A stretch of 64,000 nucleotides of DNA from Lachnospiraceae bacterium (GTDB lineage Bacteria; Bacillota; Clostridia; Lachnospirales; Lachnospiraceae). The translations under genes were made by a program, and so were the position numbers. Shown here piece by piece: positions 50,503 to 58,362 of this stretch (position 1 is the stretch's first letter; every line of letters begins with the position of its first letter). The stretch is from NCBI GenBank assembly GCA_003979345.1, contig RYVZ01000001.1, positions 1 through 64,000 of the forward strand, in the 5' to 3' direction. The notes under the pieces were generated by a model. The model was not told where the DNA came from, made no database searches, and saw only the letters and a program-made list of their open reading frames with translations.

Positions 50503-51936
50503 CTATACTGTGTCGTGCTTCTTATCGGAATACTCCCCGTCCTTACTATATAACATTTCAAATGCGCCGATCACATATTTTCTCGTATCACACGCGTCAA
50601 TGAGCTGATCGACATATCCGCGCTTCGCAGCGGAAAGTGCGCTCGACTGAAGCTCTGCATACTCAGCCGCACATTTCTCAACCTCATCCGCACCCTTTCC
50701 TTCGCAGATGATCTTTGCTGCAAGTTTTGCATCCATCATGCCGATCTTTGCATTCTGCCATGCCAGTGTCAGGTCAGCGCCGATTGCCTTGGAATTCATC
50801 GCTATGTAAGCGCTTCCAAATGCATTACCGACGATCACATTTACTTTGGCGACGGTTGCGCCTGCAAATGCCGCTGTCAGCTTTGCCGCTGCCTTCGCCA
50901 TGTTCTTTTCTGCCTCGACCGTTGCCTCAAAGCCGTTCACATTTGTGAGCGTCAGCATCGGGATTCCGAATGCATCGCAGAATTTAATGAATTTTACAGC
51001 CTTCTCGCATCCGTTCACGGTCAGAACACCGCCGAGTTTTTCTGTCTTACCGTCTTCGCCGCAGACTTCCGTACGGTTCGCCACACAGCCGACCGTAGAG
51101 CCGTTTAAGCGGATAAATCCGGTTACCATCTCTTTTGCATAATTCTCTTTTAACTCAAAGAATACCTGATCATCAGCGATCCGGGAAAGCGCAATCGACG
51201 TATCGCCCGCACAGTTCTCCAAATCCGCACAGGTTCTGTTTAAGTCGTCCGTGCACTCGTCAAAGGAGAAATCCGCTTCATTGCTTGCCGGGATCATCAT
51301 GACAAGTTCCCTGATGCGTGCAAGCATGTCCTGCTCGCTGCCGAGAGCATCCACAACGCCGGTCTCCTCGCTTTGGAACTTCGCGCCGGCACAGTCACAT
51401 TTATCTGCCGCATTGCCGGCAAGCGTGTTCGGCGCATTGACGAACAGCTTCGCTTTGGACTCCTCCATAAATGTGAAGTCCGTCAGCGTCGGAATCAGTG
51501 CAAGTCCGCCTCCGCAGGAACCGAATACCGCCGTGATCTGCGGGATCACACCGGAAGCCTTTACCTGCTTTGCGTAAATCTGGCCGAAGCCGTTCAAAGC
51601 GTCCGTCGCCTCCTGAAGACGTAAGCCCGCGCAGTCGATCAAACCGATGACAGGCGCTCCCGTCTTCATGGCAAGGTCGTAAATGTTTGCAATTTTCTTT
51701 GCATGCATCTCGCCGACGCTGCCTCCCAGCACGGACGCATCCTGACTATACACATACACAGGATGGTCACCTATCACTCCGTAACCGGTCACAACACCGT
51801 CGGAAGGAGTGTCGTTCTGCTTCATGGAAAAATCCGTCGTTCTTGCCGTTACAAGCGCACCGATCTCCACGAAACTGTTTTCATCGAGTAAGGCAGCTAT
51901 TCTGTCACTCGCGATGCCTGATGAAGTAGTACTCAT
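50503..51936 (-). CDS. Acyl-CoA carboxyltransferase subunit (MmdA/PccB-like)
   Basis: 477 residues, crotonase-fold carboxyltransferase. N-half: GVVTGYGVIGDHPVYVYSQDASVLGGSVGEMHAKKI and the oxyanion region GSCGGGLALIPTLTDF. C-half: NGFEATVEAEKNMAKAAAKLTAAFA, KVNVIVGNAFGSAYIAM. It is somewhat divergent and shorter than MmdA (about 510), with part of the N-terminus reduced. It would carry carboxyl from an acyl-CoA such as methylmalonyl-CoA to biotin. First gene of the cluster, behind a promoter with a palindrome. Its presence with OadA gives two carboxyltransferases and one pump. Confidence 0.88.
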   Translation of the reverse strand: MSTTSSGIASDRIAALLDENSFVEIGALVTARTTDFSMKQNDTPSDGVVTGYGVIGDHPVYVYSQDASVLGGSVGEMHAKKIANIYDLAMKTGAPVIGLIDCAGLRLQEATDALNGFGQIYAKQVKASGVIPQITAVFGSCGGGLALIPTLTDFTFMEESKAKLFVNAPNTLAGNAADKCDCAGAKFQSEETGVVDALGSEQDMLARIRELVMMIPASNEADFSFDECTDDLNRTCADLENCAGDTSIALSRIADDQVFFELKENYAKEMVTGFIRLNGSTVGCVANRTEVCGEDGKTEKLGGVLTVNGCEKAVKFIKFCDAFGIPMLTLTNVNGFEATVEAEKNMAKAAAKLTAAFAGATVAKVNVIVGNAFGSAYIAMNSKAIGADLTLAWQNAKIGMMDAKLAAKIICEGKGADEVEKCAAEYAELQSSALSAAKRGYVDQLIDACDTRKYVIGAFEMLYSKDGEYSDKKHDTV

Positions 51937-52015
51937 TTTTCAGCCCTCCATGTTATTATTTAGAAAAAAAGCATTTGCTTTTACGAAAATATGGTGATAC
52001 CCAAAATTCGCACTT

Positions 52016-52048
52016 ATTGTAGTATACCATACAATGTGTCAATCGCAA
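52016..52048 (-). promoter_or_regulatory. Promoter and palindrome of the decarboxylase cluster
   Basis: Minus-strand -10 TATACT (52021-52026) with a candidate -35 TTGCGA (52043-52048, 16-base spacer); TTGACA also occurs at 52037-52042 but is poorly placed for TATACT. The palindrome ATTGTA-N8-TACAAT (52016-52035) covers the -10 box, in keeping with a GntR-like or similar operator. Confidence 0.6.
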
Positions 52049-52106
52049 ATAGAATTTTAACAAAAATGAAGGAATTTGGAAAGTTTTTACCCTGTTTTTT
52101 GCGGCG

Positions 52107-53537
52107 CTACAACAGAAATTTGTCGAGTACATCGGAAAAGCAGAACGGATAATCGATACGCCCGACCGCATCCCCCGTATAAATCGGAAATACACGATAC
52201 AGCTCACCATTCACATAATAGCGGTCATATCCCGCCACCTCTCCTTTTCCGACCGGTGCAGTCAACGACGTGCACATCTCACGCTCATAGACGATCTCAT
52301 CACCGGTGCACAAAAGAAGTCCGAACGGTTCCGGACGGATCGCAAGCGGAACGCTTTTTTCTTTTCCGTTTAAGACTGTCAGCCCCTGCACTTCGTCTGT
52401 GACCGGAATTTCCTCATAAGCATAGCCGGACAGACCGTACTCCATAAGCGCTTTCGTATCATGCCATTTATAACTTTTATTCGGCGGCCAGCCGCAGCCG
52501 AGCACCACGCTGATAAAGGTTTTTCCGTCCCTTTTTAGTCCGCCGACAAAGCAGTATCCCGCCTGTCCCGTAAATCCGGTTTTGATCCCGAGCGCACCGT
52601 CCATCATATCCAAAAACGCATCGGCATTCGACACCGTAAAGCTGCGGCGCCCGTCCGCAGATGAAAAAGAATAGGATCGCGTTCCGATGATGCGCAGAAA
52701 GTCCTCGTTTTGAATCGCATATGCCGCAATCCGTGCAAGATCATATGCCGTCGTGCTGTGAAAGCTCCCATCCTCCCTCGACGCATCCAGTCCGTTCGGT
52801 GTGATAAACAGCGTATCCGTACAGCCTAAGTCGATCGCTTTCCGGTTCATCATTTCGGCAAATCCCTCAATGCTGCCCCCGATGTGTTCCGCGATCGCCG
52901 CCGCCGTATCGTTGTGGGACTGAAGCATCATGGAATATACCAGATCCCCCAGCCGGTACTGCTCCCCCTCCCGCAGATAGCATTTGACTTTCGGCATCGC
53001 TGCCGCGCGCGCGGAAACCGTGACCAGATCGTCCGGATTTCCGTATTCCAGTGCAAGAATACAGGTCATGATCTTTGTCGTGCTCGCCATCGCCATGACC
53101 TGTGTTCCGTTTTCCTCATACAGCACCCTGTTATTATCAGCATCAAGCAGCAGGGCTGCACGCGCATAAAGAGAAAGCTCCTGCTGCCCGTCCGTTCGTT
53201 CATGCAGAATTTCCCTGTATTGATACTGTTCCTGCGCGGGCGGCTCCGCAAACAGGCAGTCTGCCTCCGCAGAGCCGCTATGCGCGCTCTGCACACGCAA
53301 AAGGAGCACAAGCAGCCCCGCGGACAATACCACTGCTGCCGTGCCCCGTCTGATCCATTCTTCTTTGATCCTGATGTTACGTTTCTCAAACATACGCATC
53401 CATCCGCTGTTCCGAAAACCTCTGAACAATATATGCGGATGATCCCGTGTGTATTCAGGCTTTGGGACGCCCCAAAGCTCTGTGGCAGCCATATCGTATG
53501 ACAGGCTGTTTTGCCGCCGTTCTTCCTCAGATATCAA
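52107..53537 (-). CDS. D-alanyl-D-alanine carboxypeptidase, membrane-anchored
   Basis: Serine DD-peptidase of the PBP5/DacF type that trims peptidoglycan pentapeptides. The three motifs are complete: S-T-T-K (Ser152), S-H-N (207-209) and K-T-G (319-321). A span at about 66-82 anchors it, after an unusually long cytoplasmic N-terminus. The frame starts with TTG at 53537, overlapping the scpB stop by 11 bases; an internal ATG (MRMFEKRN, residue 47) is the other choice and would leave a normal short tail. The C-terminal domain (about 360-476) is beta-rich, as in PBP5 domain II. Confidence 0.9.
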   Translation of the reverse strand: MISEEERRQNSLSYDMAATELWGVPKPEYTRDHPHILFRGFRNSGWMRMFEKRNIRIKEEWIRRGTAAVVLSAGLLVLLLRVQSAHSGSAEADCLFAEPPAQEQYQYREILHERTDGQQELSLYARAALLLDADNNRVLYEENGTQVMAMASTTKIMTCILALEYGNPDDLVTVSARAAAMPKVKCYLREGEQYRLGDLVYSMMLQSHNDTAAAIAEHIGGSIEGFAEMMNRKAIDLGCTDTLFITPNGLDASREDGSFHSTTAYDLARIAAYAIQNEDFLRIIGTRSYSFSSADGRRSFTVSNADAFLDMMDGALGIKTGFTGQAGYCFVGGLKRDGKTFISVVLGCGWPPNKSYKWHDTKALMEYGLSGYAYEEIPVTDEVQGLTVLNGKEKSVPLAIRPEPFGLLLCTGDEIVYEREMCTSLTAPVGKGEVAGYDRYYVNGELYRVFPIYTGDAVGRIDYPFCFSDVLDKFLL

Positions 53538-54099
53538 GCTTCAACTGCGCTTCTTCCTCCGCCTGCTGCTGGAACTCGGCGATCTGTTCCGATTTCAATT
53601 CCGGCAGCTCGTCTAAAGAGCGCACGCCAAAGCAGCGCAGAAATTCTTCCGTTGTTCCAAACAGGAGAGGACGCCCCGGCGCATTGAGCCTGCCGAGCTC
53701 CGTGACCAAATGATATTCGATCAGTTTGTTGACTGCAAAGTCGCAGCTTACCCCCCTGATCTTTTCAATATCCATTTTTGTGACCGGCTGCTTATATGCA
53801 ATAATGGAAAGCGTTTCCAAGACCGAATCAGTCAACACATATTTTCTGGGATTTTTGGCGATCCTGATCAGATATTCATATAGCTCCGTGCGCGTACACA
53901 TCTGATAAGCACCGTCAAGCTCAATAATATCCATGCCGCGGTTTCCGCTCCGGTACTGCTCTTTTAATTCGTTCAAAAGCTCACGCGTAACGTCTTTCTC
54001 TTCTTCGATCACATTCGCCAGCCTGGAAAGCTCCACCGCTTCGCCCATTGCGAATAATACTGCTTCCAGCACCTGCTTTGCTTTTTCTCTTTCCATCAT
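53527..54099 (-). CDS. scpB: Segregation and condensation protein B
   Basis: 190 residues with two winged-helix domains: KQVLEAVLFAMGEAVELSRLANVIE at the start and YVLTDSVLETLSIIAYKQPVTKMDIEKIRGVSCDFAVNKL, the ScpB signature, in the middle. With ScpA and SMC it forms the bacterial condensin. It lies downstream of scpA across a 69-base gap that holds a hairpin flanked by direct repeats. Confidence 0.96.
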   Translation of the reverse strand: MMEREKAKQVLEAVLFAMGEAVELSRLANVIEEEKDVTRELLNELKEQYRSGNRGMDIIELDGAYQMCTRTELYEYLIRIAKNPRKYVLTDSVLETLSIIAYKQPVTKMDIEKIRGVSCDFAVNKLIEYHLVTELGRLNAPGRPLLFGTTEEFLRCFGVRSLDELPELKSEQIAEFQQQAEEEAQLKLDI

Positions 54100-54114
54100 C
54101 CATCCTCATTGTAT

Positions 54115-54169
54115 TTCACACTTCGAGACATGCCGCCTACGGCGGCACAAACAATCTCTCTTCACACTT
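54115..54169 (-). repeat. Hairpin flanked by 9-base direct repeats between scpA and scpB
   Basis: TTCACACTT occurs at 54115-54123 and 54161-54169. Between them are a TGCCGCC-TAC-GGCGGCA hairpin (54131-54147) and the variant leader core TACGGCGGCACAAACA. The flanking repeats could be a target duplication around a small inserted element, or the recurrent AGTGTGAA module also seen at the ends of the two-hairpin family. Confidence 0.6.
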
Positions 54170-54960
54170 TACACGACGGCAGTCATTTCCATTGGCGCTG
54201 CGGACAGCTCCGCATCCGGCTGCCATGCAATATAAATCGCGTCAAAAGTATTCTCCTGCGAAACCATGATCTTTCCGAGCTTCATCAGTTCCAAAATGAC
54301 GAGGAACGTCACGATCACTTCCATTCTGCTGCTGCCCTGCTCCAAGAGCATCTTAAAATCCGCCTTGCCATGCTCATATAAGTACGACTCTATGTAACGC
54401 TGCTTTTCTTCCAGATTAACTTCGTCCTTCTCAATTTTGCCGAAATGGTTTCTGATCGGATCGATGCGGTCCTCCTGCCGTCTGATGATAGACTCAAATA
54501 CGGTATAAAGGCGGGGCAGCGTCATGTCTCCGAGCAGTTCTTCATAATCAATGGGCGGCCGGTACTCCTCCACTTCCTTCGGCAGCGTTGTATGCTTGTA
54601 CAACGTCTGCTGCGCGTCCATCTGCCTGTCTTTTAACTCATAAGACATATATTTATACAGCTTGTACTGCAATAACTGTTCGACCAGTTCGGTACGGGGG
54701 TCTTCCTCCTCACCTTCCTCATCTTCCTGCTTTGGCAGGAGCATCTTACATTTAATGTCAAGCAACGTCGCCGCCATGACTAAAAAGTCACTCATGATAT
54801 TCATATCTTCCGTTTCCATCGCCCTTACATAAGCAAGATACTGTTCCGTGATCTCCACGATCGGAATATCATAAATATCGACTTTGTTTTTTTCTATCAG
54901 GTGCAAAAGAAGCTCCAGCGGTCCCTCAAAGACCTCCAGCTTTACCTTTAACTGTTCCAT
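54169..54960 (-). CDS. scpA: Segregation and condensation protein A
   Basis: 263 residues. LEVFEGPLELLLHLIEKNKVDIYDIPIVEITEQYLAYV is the diagnostic N-terminal kleisin segment, followed by SDFLVMAATLLDIKCKMLLPK, an acidic loop (EDEEGEEED) and a C-terminal winged helix (VTFLVILELMKLGKIMVSQ). It bridges the SMC heads. ATG 54960 is chosen because GGGGACGG lies upstream; 12 more codons to 54996 have no support. Confidence 0.96.
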   Translation of the reverse strand: MEQLKVKLEVFEGPLELLLHLIEKNKVDIYDIPIVEITEQYLAYVRAMETEDMNIMSDFLVMAATLLDIKCKMLLPKQEDEEGEEEDPRTELVEQLLQYKLYKYMSYELKDRQMDAQQTLYKHTTLPKEVEEYRPPIDYEELLGDMTLPRLYTVFESIIRRQEDRIDPIRNHFGKIEKDEVNLEEKQRYIESYLYEHGKADFKMLLEQGSSRMEVIVTFLVILELMKLGKIMVSQENTFDAIYIAWQPDAELSAAPMEMTAVV

Positions 54961-55066
54961 CGTTTTTCCGTCCCCTGTACCGCGTTTTCGCAACATTTCT
55001 ATTTTACAGAGCTTTGACTAAAAAAGCAACCAGAAACAATACGGCTCCGTACATTTGTGAAATACC

Positions 55067-55936
55067 TCAGGATTTTTTCGGTCTGCATGTTACGGATAAA
55101 AGCTCCGCGTGATTTAAGACGCGTACCGGCAGCGTATGTGTGCCGAGTCCACGGCTTAACAGCAGTGTAGCCTGTCCCTCCTTAAAGCGCCCTCCATCAT
55201 ACTTCGGAAACAGCACGCAGCGCGGCGATACCAGTCCGCCAAGAAAGGGAACCCGGATGATCCCGCCGTGATTATGCCCAGAAAGAACTAGATCCGCGCC
55301 CCAGTCGGCATACTGCGGAAAATAATCAGGATTATGTGCGATCAGAATCTGATATTTATCCTGCTCGGGTACACCGACAAGCCTTCTTAAGTCCTCCCTG
55401 CTCATAGGAAGCAGCCCAAAGCGTTTGAAATACTTTGATTCGATCTGAAGTCCACAGATGGAAATGCCATAATCGGACAATGTGATCTTTTCATTGATCA
55501 GCGGCGTTACGCCCGCCTTCGTAAGCGCCGCCATATAATCCTCATAAATGCTGCCGTAACGCTCCCGCTTTCTGTTTAATTTTTCTTCATGATTGCCGAT
55601 GCTGTAATAGACCGGATACTCCTTTGCAAGCGCCGTCAAAAGCCGCACCGTACCGGAAATATCTTCATTCTCAGTCGCCGTGATCATATCTCCTGCAATC
55701 AGGACCGCGTCCGGCCGAAGCCTTCTGATACCTGCGGTCAGCCTGTCATTGTTCTTTCCGAATGCCTTATTATGCAGATCGGAAAGAACAACAAAGCGGA
55801 ATTCTTTTTTTATTTTGGCAGAAAGCAGCTCATAGCTCGTCACGCGGTATGTTTTCACGTCATAAACAATATCGCAGATTCCCCATACAATGAGCATTCC
55901 CAGTATCAATAATGCAATGATCAGTAATTTACTCAT
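55067..55936 (-). CDS. Membrane-anchored metallophosphoesterase
   Basis: 289 residues. One N-terminal span (about 3-24) and a calcineurin-like fold with all metal ligands: VVLSDLHNKAF (D-x-H), LIAGDMI (G-D), SIGNHE (G-N-H-E), HNPD and SGHNHGG (G-H-x-H). It resembles the YaeI/YkuE group, which includes phosphodiesterases of membrane lipids, but substrate cannot be told. It lies between the carboxypeptidase gene at 55964 and scpA. Ribosome site weak. Confidence 0.9.
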   Translation of the reverse strand: MSKLLIIALLILGMLIVWGICDIVYDVKTYRVTSYELLSAKIKKEFRFVVLSDLHNKAFGKNNDRLTAGIRRLRPDAVLIAGDMITATENEDISGTVRLLTALAKEYPVYYSIGNHEEKLNRKRERYGSIYEDYMAALTKAGVTPLINEKITLSDYGISICGLQIESKYFKRFGLLPMSREDLRRLVGVPEQDKYQILIAHNPDYFPQYADWGADLVLSGHNHGGIIRVPFLGGLVSPRCVLFPKYDGGRFKEGQATLLLSRGLGTHTLPVRVLNHAELLSVTCRPKKS

Positions 55937-55963
55937 AACCGTGTTTTACTCTCCGAAAGATTT

Positions 55964-57187
55964 TCAAATGATAAACCGCATAAAGATCCGTTTCAGATAA
56001 TCGCGGTAAGTCGCTTTTCTGACGCTCGCCCCATAAAGCACATCCACGCTTCCGATCTGTCTGCCGCCCAGCACATAGACGATCTCGCCGGCTTTCTTTC
56101 CCTCGGTGACCGGCGCTTCGGGCGGCGGTATATGCAGTTCTTTTGTGACTGCCGACAAGTCCGCTCCCGTCAGATCAAGGTAGGAGAACGTTCCGTCTAC
56201 CCGGAGCGGAACGGTATCCTGAATTCCGCCGGAAAGCGCAATGTCCGCAAGCGGCTCCTCATGCATATCGGTATAGACGGCGCAAAGCGAATACCCGTGT
56301 TCCAAAAGCTTTCTGGCGTCATCAAAACGTACCTTGAAATCAGATGCCGCCATGACGACCGCGATCAGGTCTATATCGTTTTTTCTGGCAGTTCCGCAGA
56401 AGCAGTATTTGGCTTTGTTCGTCGAACCGGTCTTTAGTCCGGTCGTCCATTCATACTGTTTAAGCAGCTTATTTGTGCTGGATAACGTGAACGTCGACTC
56501 GCCCCGTCTTGTCACATGTGTGATATCCTCCATCCAGATCGTCGTATACTGATAGATCTCAGGATATTTCGTGATCAATTCTCTTGCCATCAGCGCAACA
56601 TCCCGCGCACTTGTGTAATGCCCGTCTGAGTTGGACAATCCACAGCAGTCTTCAAAATGCGTATGCTGCATGCCTAAGCCTGCCGCGCGCGCATTCATCT
56701 GCTCGACAAATGCCTCCTCACTGCCGCTGATATACTCTGCCATCGCAACAGACGCATCATTCCCGCTCGCAACGACAATACACTTGATCAGTGTTTCGAC
56801 AGTCTGTACCTCGCCCTCCTCCAAAAACACCTGAGAGCCGCCCATTGACTGCGCATAAGCGCTCGTCGTCACTTCGTCAGTCAGTGCGATCTTCCCGCTG
56901 TCGAGCGCATCGAATATGAGGAGCAGCGTCATAATTTTCGTAATACTTGCCGGACTCCGCTCCTCGTCCGGCGCCTTTTCATAAATGATCTGTCCCGTGG
57001 ACGCCTCCATCAAGATCGCGGACGGTGCCGATATCTCAAACGGAAGCTCAGTGAGCGGCTGCGTTCCCTCACATGCCGCATCAAAGTAAAGCGTTCCTGC
57101 CCCTGTACATGATAAAAAAACGGCAAGTAAAAGCGACAGCATTCTTTTTTTTCCTTTGTGCAGGCATTTACCATTCCGGATACGCAC
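55964..57187 (-). CDS. D-alanyl-D-alanine carboxypeptidase (DacF-like), secreted
   Basis: Second DD-carboxypeptidase. Motifs S-I-T-K (Ser81), S-G-N (141-143) and K-T-G (about 255) are intact, and it has the PBP5 domain II (about 300-385) and an amphipathic C-terminal end (RKATYRDYLKRIFMRFII) that would bind the membrane. A signal peptide (GKKRMLSLLLAVFLSCTGAG) is present. GTG 57187 keeps the basic region of the signal; ATG 57142 has a good AAAGGA site but loses those basic residues, so the start is unsure. Confidence 0.92.
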   Translation of the reverse strand: MRIRNGKCLHKGKKRMLSLLLAVFLSCTGAGTLYFDAACEGTQPLTELPFEISAPSAILMEASTGQIIYEKAPDEERSPASITKIMTLLLIFDALDSGKIALTDEVTTSAYAQSMGGSQVFLEEGEVQTVETLIKCIVVASGNDASVAMAEYISGSEEAFVEQMNARAAGLGMQHTHFEDCCGLSNSDGHYTSARDVALMARELITKYPEIYQYTTIWMEDITHVTRRGESTFTLSSTNKLLKQYEWTTGLKTGSTNKAKYCFCGTARKNDIDLIAVVMAASDFKVRFDDARKLLEHGYSLCAVYTDMHEEPLADIALSGGIQDTVPLRVDGTFSYLDLTGADLSAVTKELHIPPPEAPVTEGKKAGEIVYVLGGRQIGSVDVLYGASVRKATYRDYLKRIFMRFII

Positions 57188-57227
57188 ACTTTGCCTCTTT
57201 CCATGTGTTTCTTAGTTCATCATATGG

Positions 57228-57261
57228 AAAAAAGCAGGAAAAAATACATCCTCCTGCTTTT
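57228..57261 (-). terminator. Terminator after the CmpB-like gene
   Basis: On the minus strand AAAAGCAGGA pairs with TCCTGCTTTT over a loop of about 12 bases, followed by more T residues. It is 60 bases past the stop of the CmpB-like gene and before the DD-carboxypeptidase gene. Confidence 0.8.
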
Positions 57262-57319
57262 CATAGACTCATTTTTTATAAAAGAAACACGCCTAAGGCA
57301 GCCGCTTCTTTATAATCTC

Positions 57320-57916
57320 TTAAAACCTCTCTCTAAACCGCCGGTACCTTTCAACGACACTTTCGCGATACTTCGCCATATTCACGCCAAGCGCTTCAAG
57401 CAGATGATAAATAAAATCTATCGTATAAAGCAGCAATACGACCCTGCAGAAAAAGATTCCCCAGAATCTGTTCATCATCAGAGACAGTCCCAGCACACGC
57501 TGATGCAAAAAATAAACGACGATGAGCGCATATGCGCCCCACGCGATCGTGCTCTCAAGGCAGATGATCCCTTTATAATTAAAGGGTTTCTCATTATAAT
57601 CCCACCATACCTCACCTAAAAGACGCTGCATCACGATCCCGACCAAAAATTCAAATATTGTTGCCGCGACAGCGCCGATCAGGTAAACCGCTATAGCGCT
57701 TTTGGCAAATGGCAACAGCAGATAATGCCCTAACACTGCGCCGAAACCATAGATCGGACAGAACGGCAGAAACCCAAATCCACGGTTTGTCAGCTTTCTG
57801 TTACAGAATGACATATAGATGGACTCCACCAGCCATCCTCCCATACTGTAAATGACAAAACAGAAAATAATCTGATACACATCTGCACCGATCATTGGTA
57901 TATGTAAATTCCACAT
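57320..57916 (-). CDS. CmpB-type (putative ABC-transporter type IV) membrane protein
   Basis: About 198 residues with five or six spans. The sequence IYSMGGWLVESIYMSFCNRKLTNRGFGFLPFCPIYGFGAVLGHYLL is typical of the PF06541 family, as is GEVWWDYNEKPFNYKGIICLESTIAWG. The family is widespread in Firmicutes; the transporter label has little experimental support. ATG 57916 has a GGGAGAG site 7 bases upstream, better than the TTG at 57931. Monocistronic with its own terminator. Confidence 0.85.
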   Translation of the reverse strand: MWNLHIPMIGADVYQIIFCFVIYSMGGWLVESIYMSFCNRKLTNRGFGFLPFCPIYGFGAVLGHYLLLPFAKSAIAVYLIGAVAATIFEFLVGIVMQRLLGEVWWDYNEKPFNYKGIICLESTIAWGAYALIVVYFLHQRVLGLSLMMNRFWGIFFCRVVLLLYTIDFIYHLLEALGVNMAKYRESVVERYRRFRERF

Positions 57917-57972
57917 CTGAATCTCTCCCAAAGTTACAAAGCAGCATTATTATCCAGCTTTGAAACATAAAT

Positions 57973-57992
57973 CCCCGGCATTGCTGCCGGGG
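57973..57992 (-). terminator. Terminator after rpsU
   Basis: CCCCGGCA-4-TGCCGGGG hairpin about 15 bases past the rpsU stop, followed by a weak T-rich stretch (ATTTATGTTT) on the minus strand. Confidence 0.75.
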
Positions 57993-58006
57993 ACCTGTGC
58001 CTGCAA

Positions 58007-58183
58007 TTAGTTGTATTTACGTTTTCTAGCAGCTTCAGATTTCTTCTTACGTCTTACGCTCGGCTTCTCGTAATGCTCTCTCTTACGAATCTCCTGCTGG
58101 ATACCCGCCTTCGCACAGCTTCTTTTGAAGCGACGTAAAGCACTATCTAAAGTCTCGTTTTCTTTTACGATTACGTTTGACAC
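58007..58183 (-). CDS. rpsU: 30S ribosomal protein S21
   Basis: 58 codons, below common length cut-offs. The product begins M(V)SNVIVKENETLDSALRRF, continues with KRSCAKAGIQQEIRKREHYE and ends in the basic KPSVRRKKKSEAARKRKYN: a complete S21. The start is GTG 58183 with GGAGGT about 12 bases upstream, a wide gap. S21 binds near the 3' end of 16S rRNA in the 30S platform. A strong promoter is about 95 bases upstream and a hairpin terminator follows, so it is transcribed alone. Confidence 0.96.
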   Translation of the reverse strand: MSNVIVKENETLDSALRRFKRSCAKAGIQQEIRKREHYEKPSVRRKKKSEAARKRKYN

Positions 58184-58275
58184 GCTGACACCCGACCTCC
58201 CTTCAGTCCTTTCAAGCCACTCGACTGATTGGGTTATATTCTATGTACGCAAGATATCCGCAGTACACATAACAC

Positions 58276-58303
58276 ATTATAGCATAATTTTACCAGTCGT
58301 CAA
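58276..58303 (-). promoter_or_regulatory. Promoter for rpsU
   Basis: Minus strand TTGACG (58298-58303), 16 bases, TATAAT (58276-58281) with a TG extension (ATGCTATAAT). One of the best promoter matches in the window. Confidence 0.85.
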
Positions 58304-58362
58304 CTGATTTTTTTGTTTTTTTGTAATAATACAGATTATATTCGTCTTTTGACAAAAGCCGG

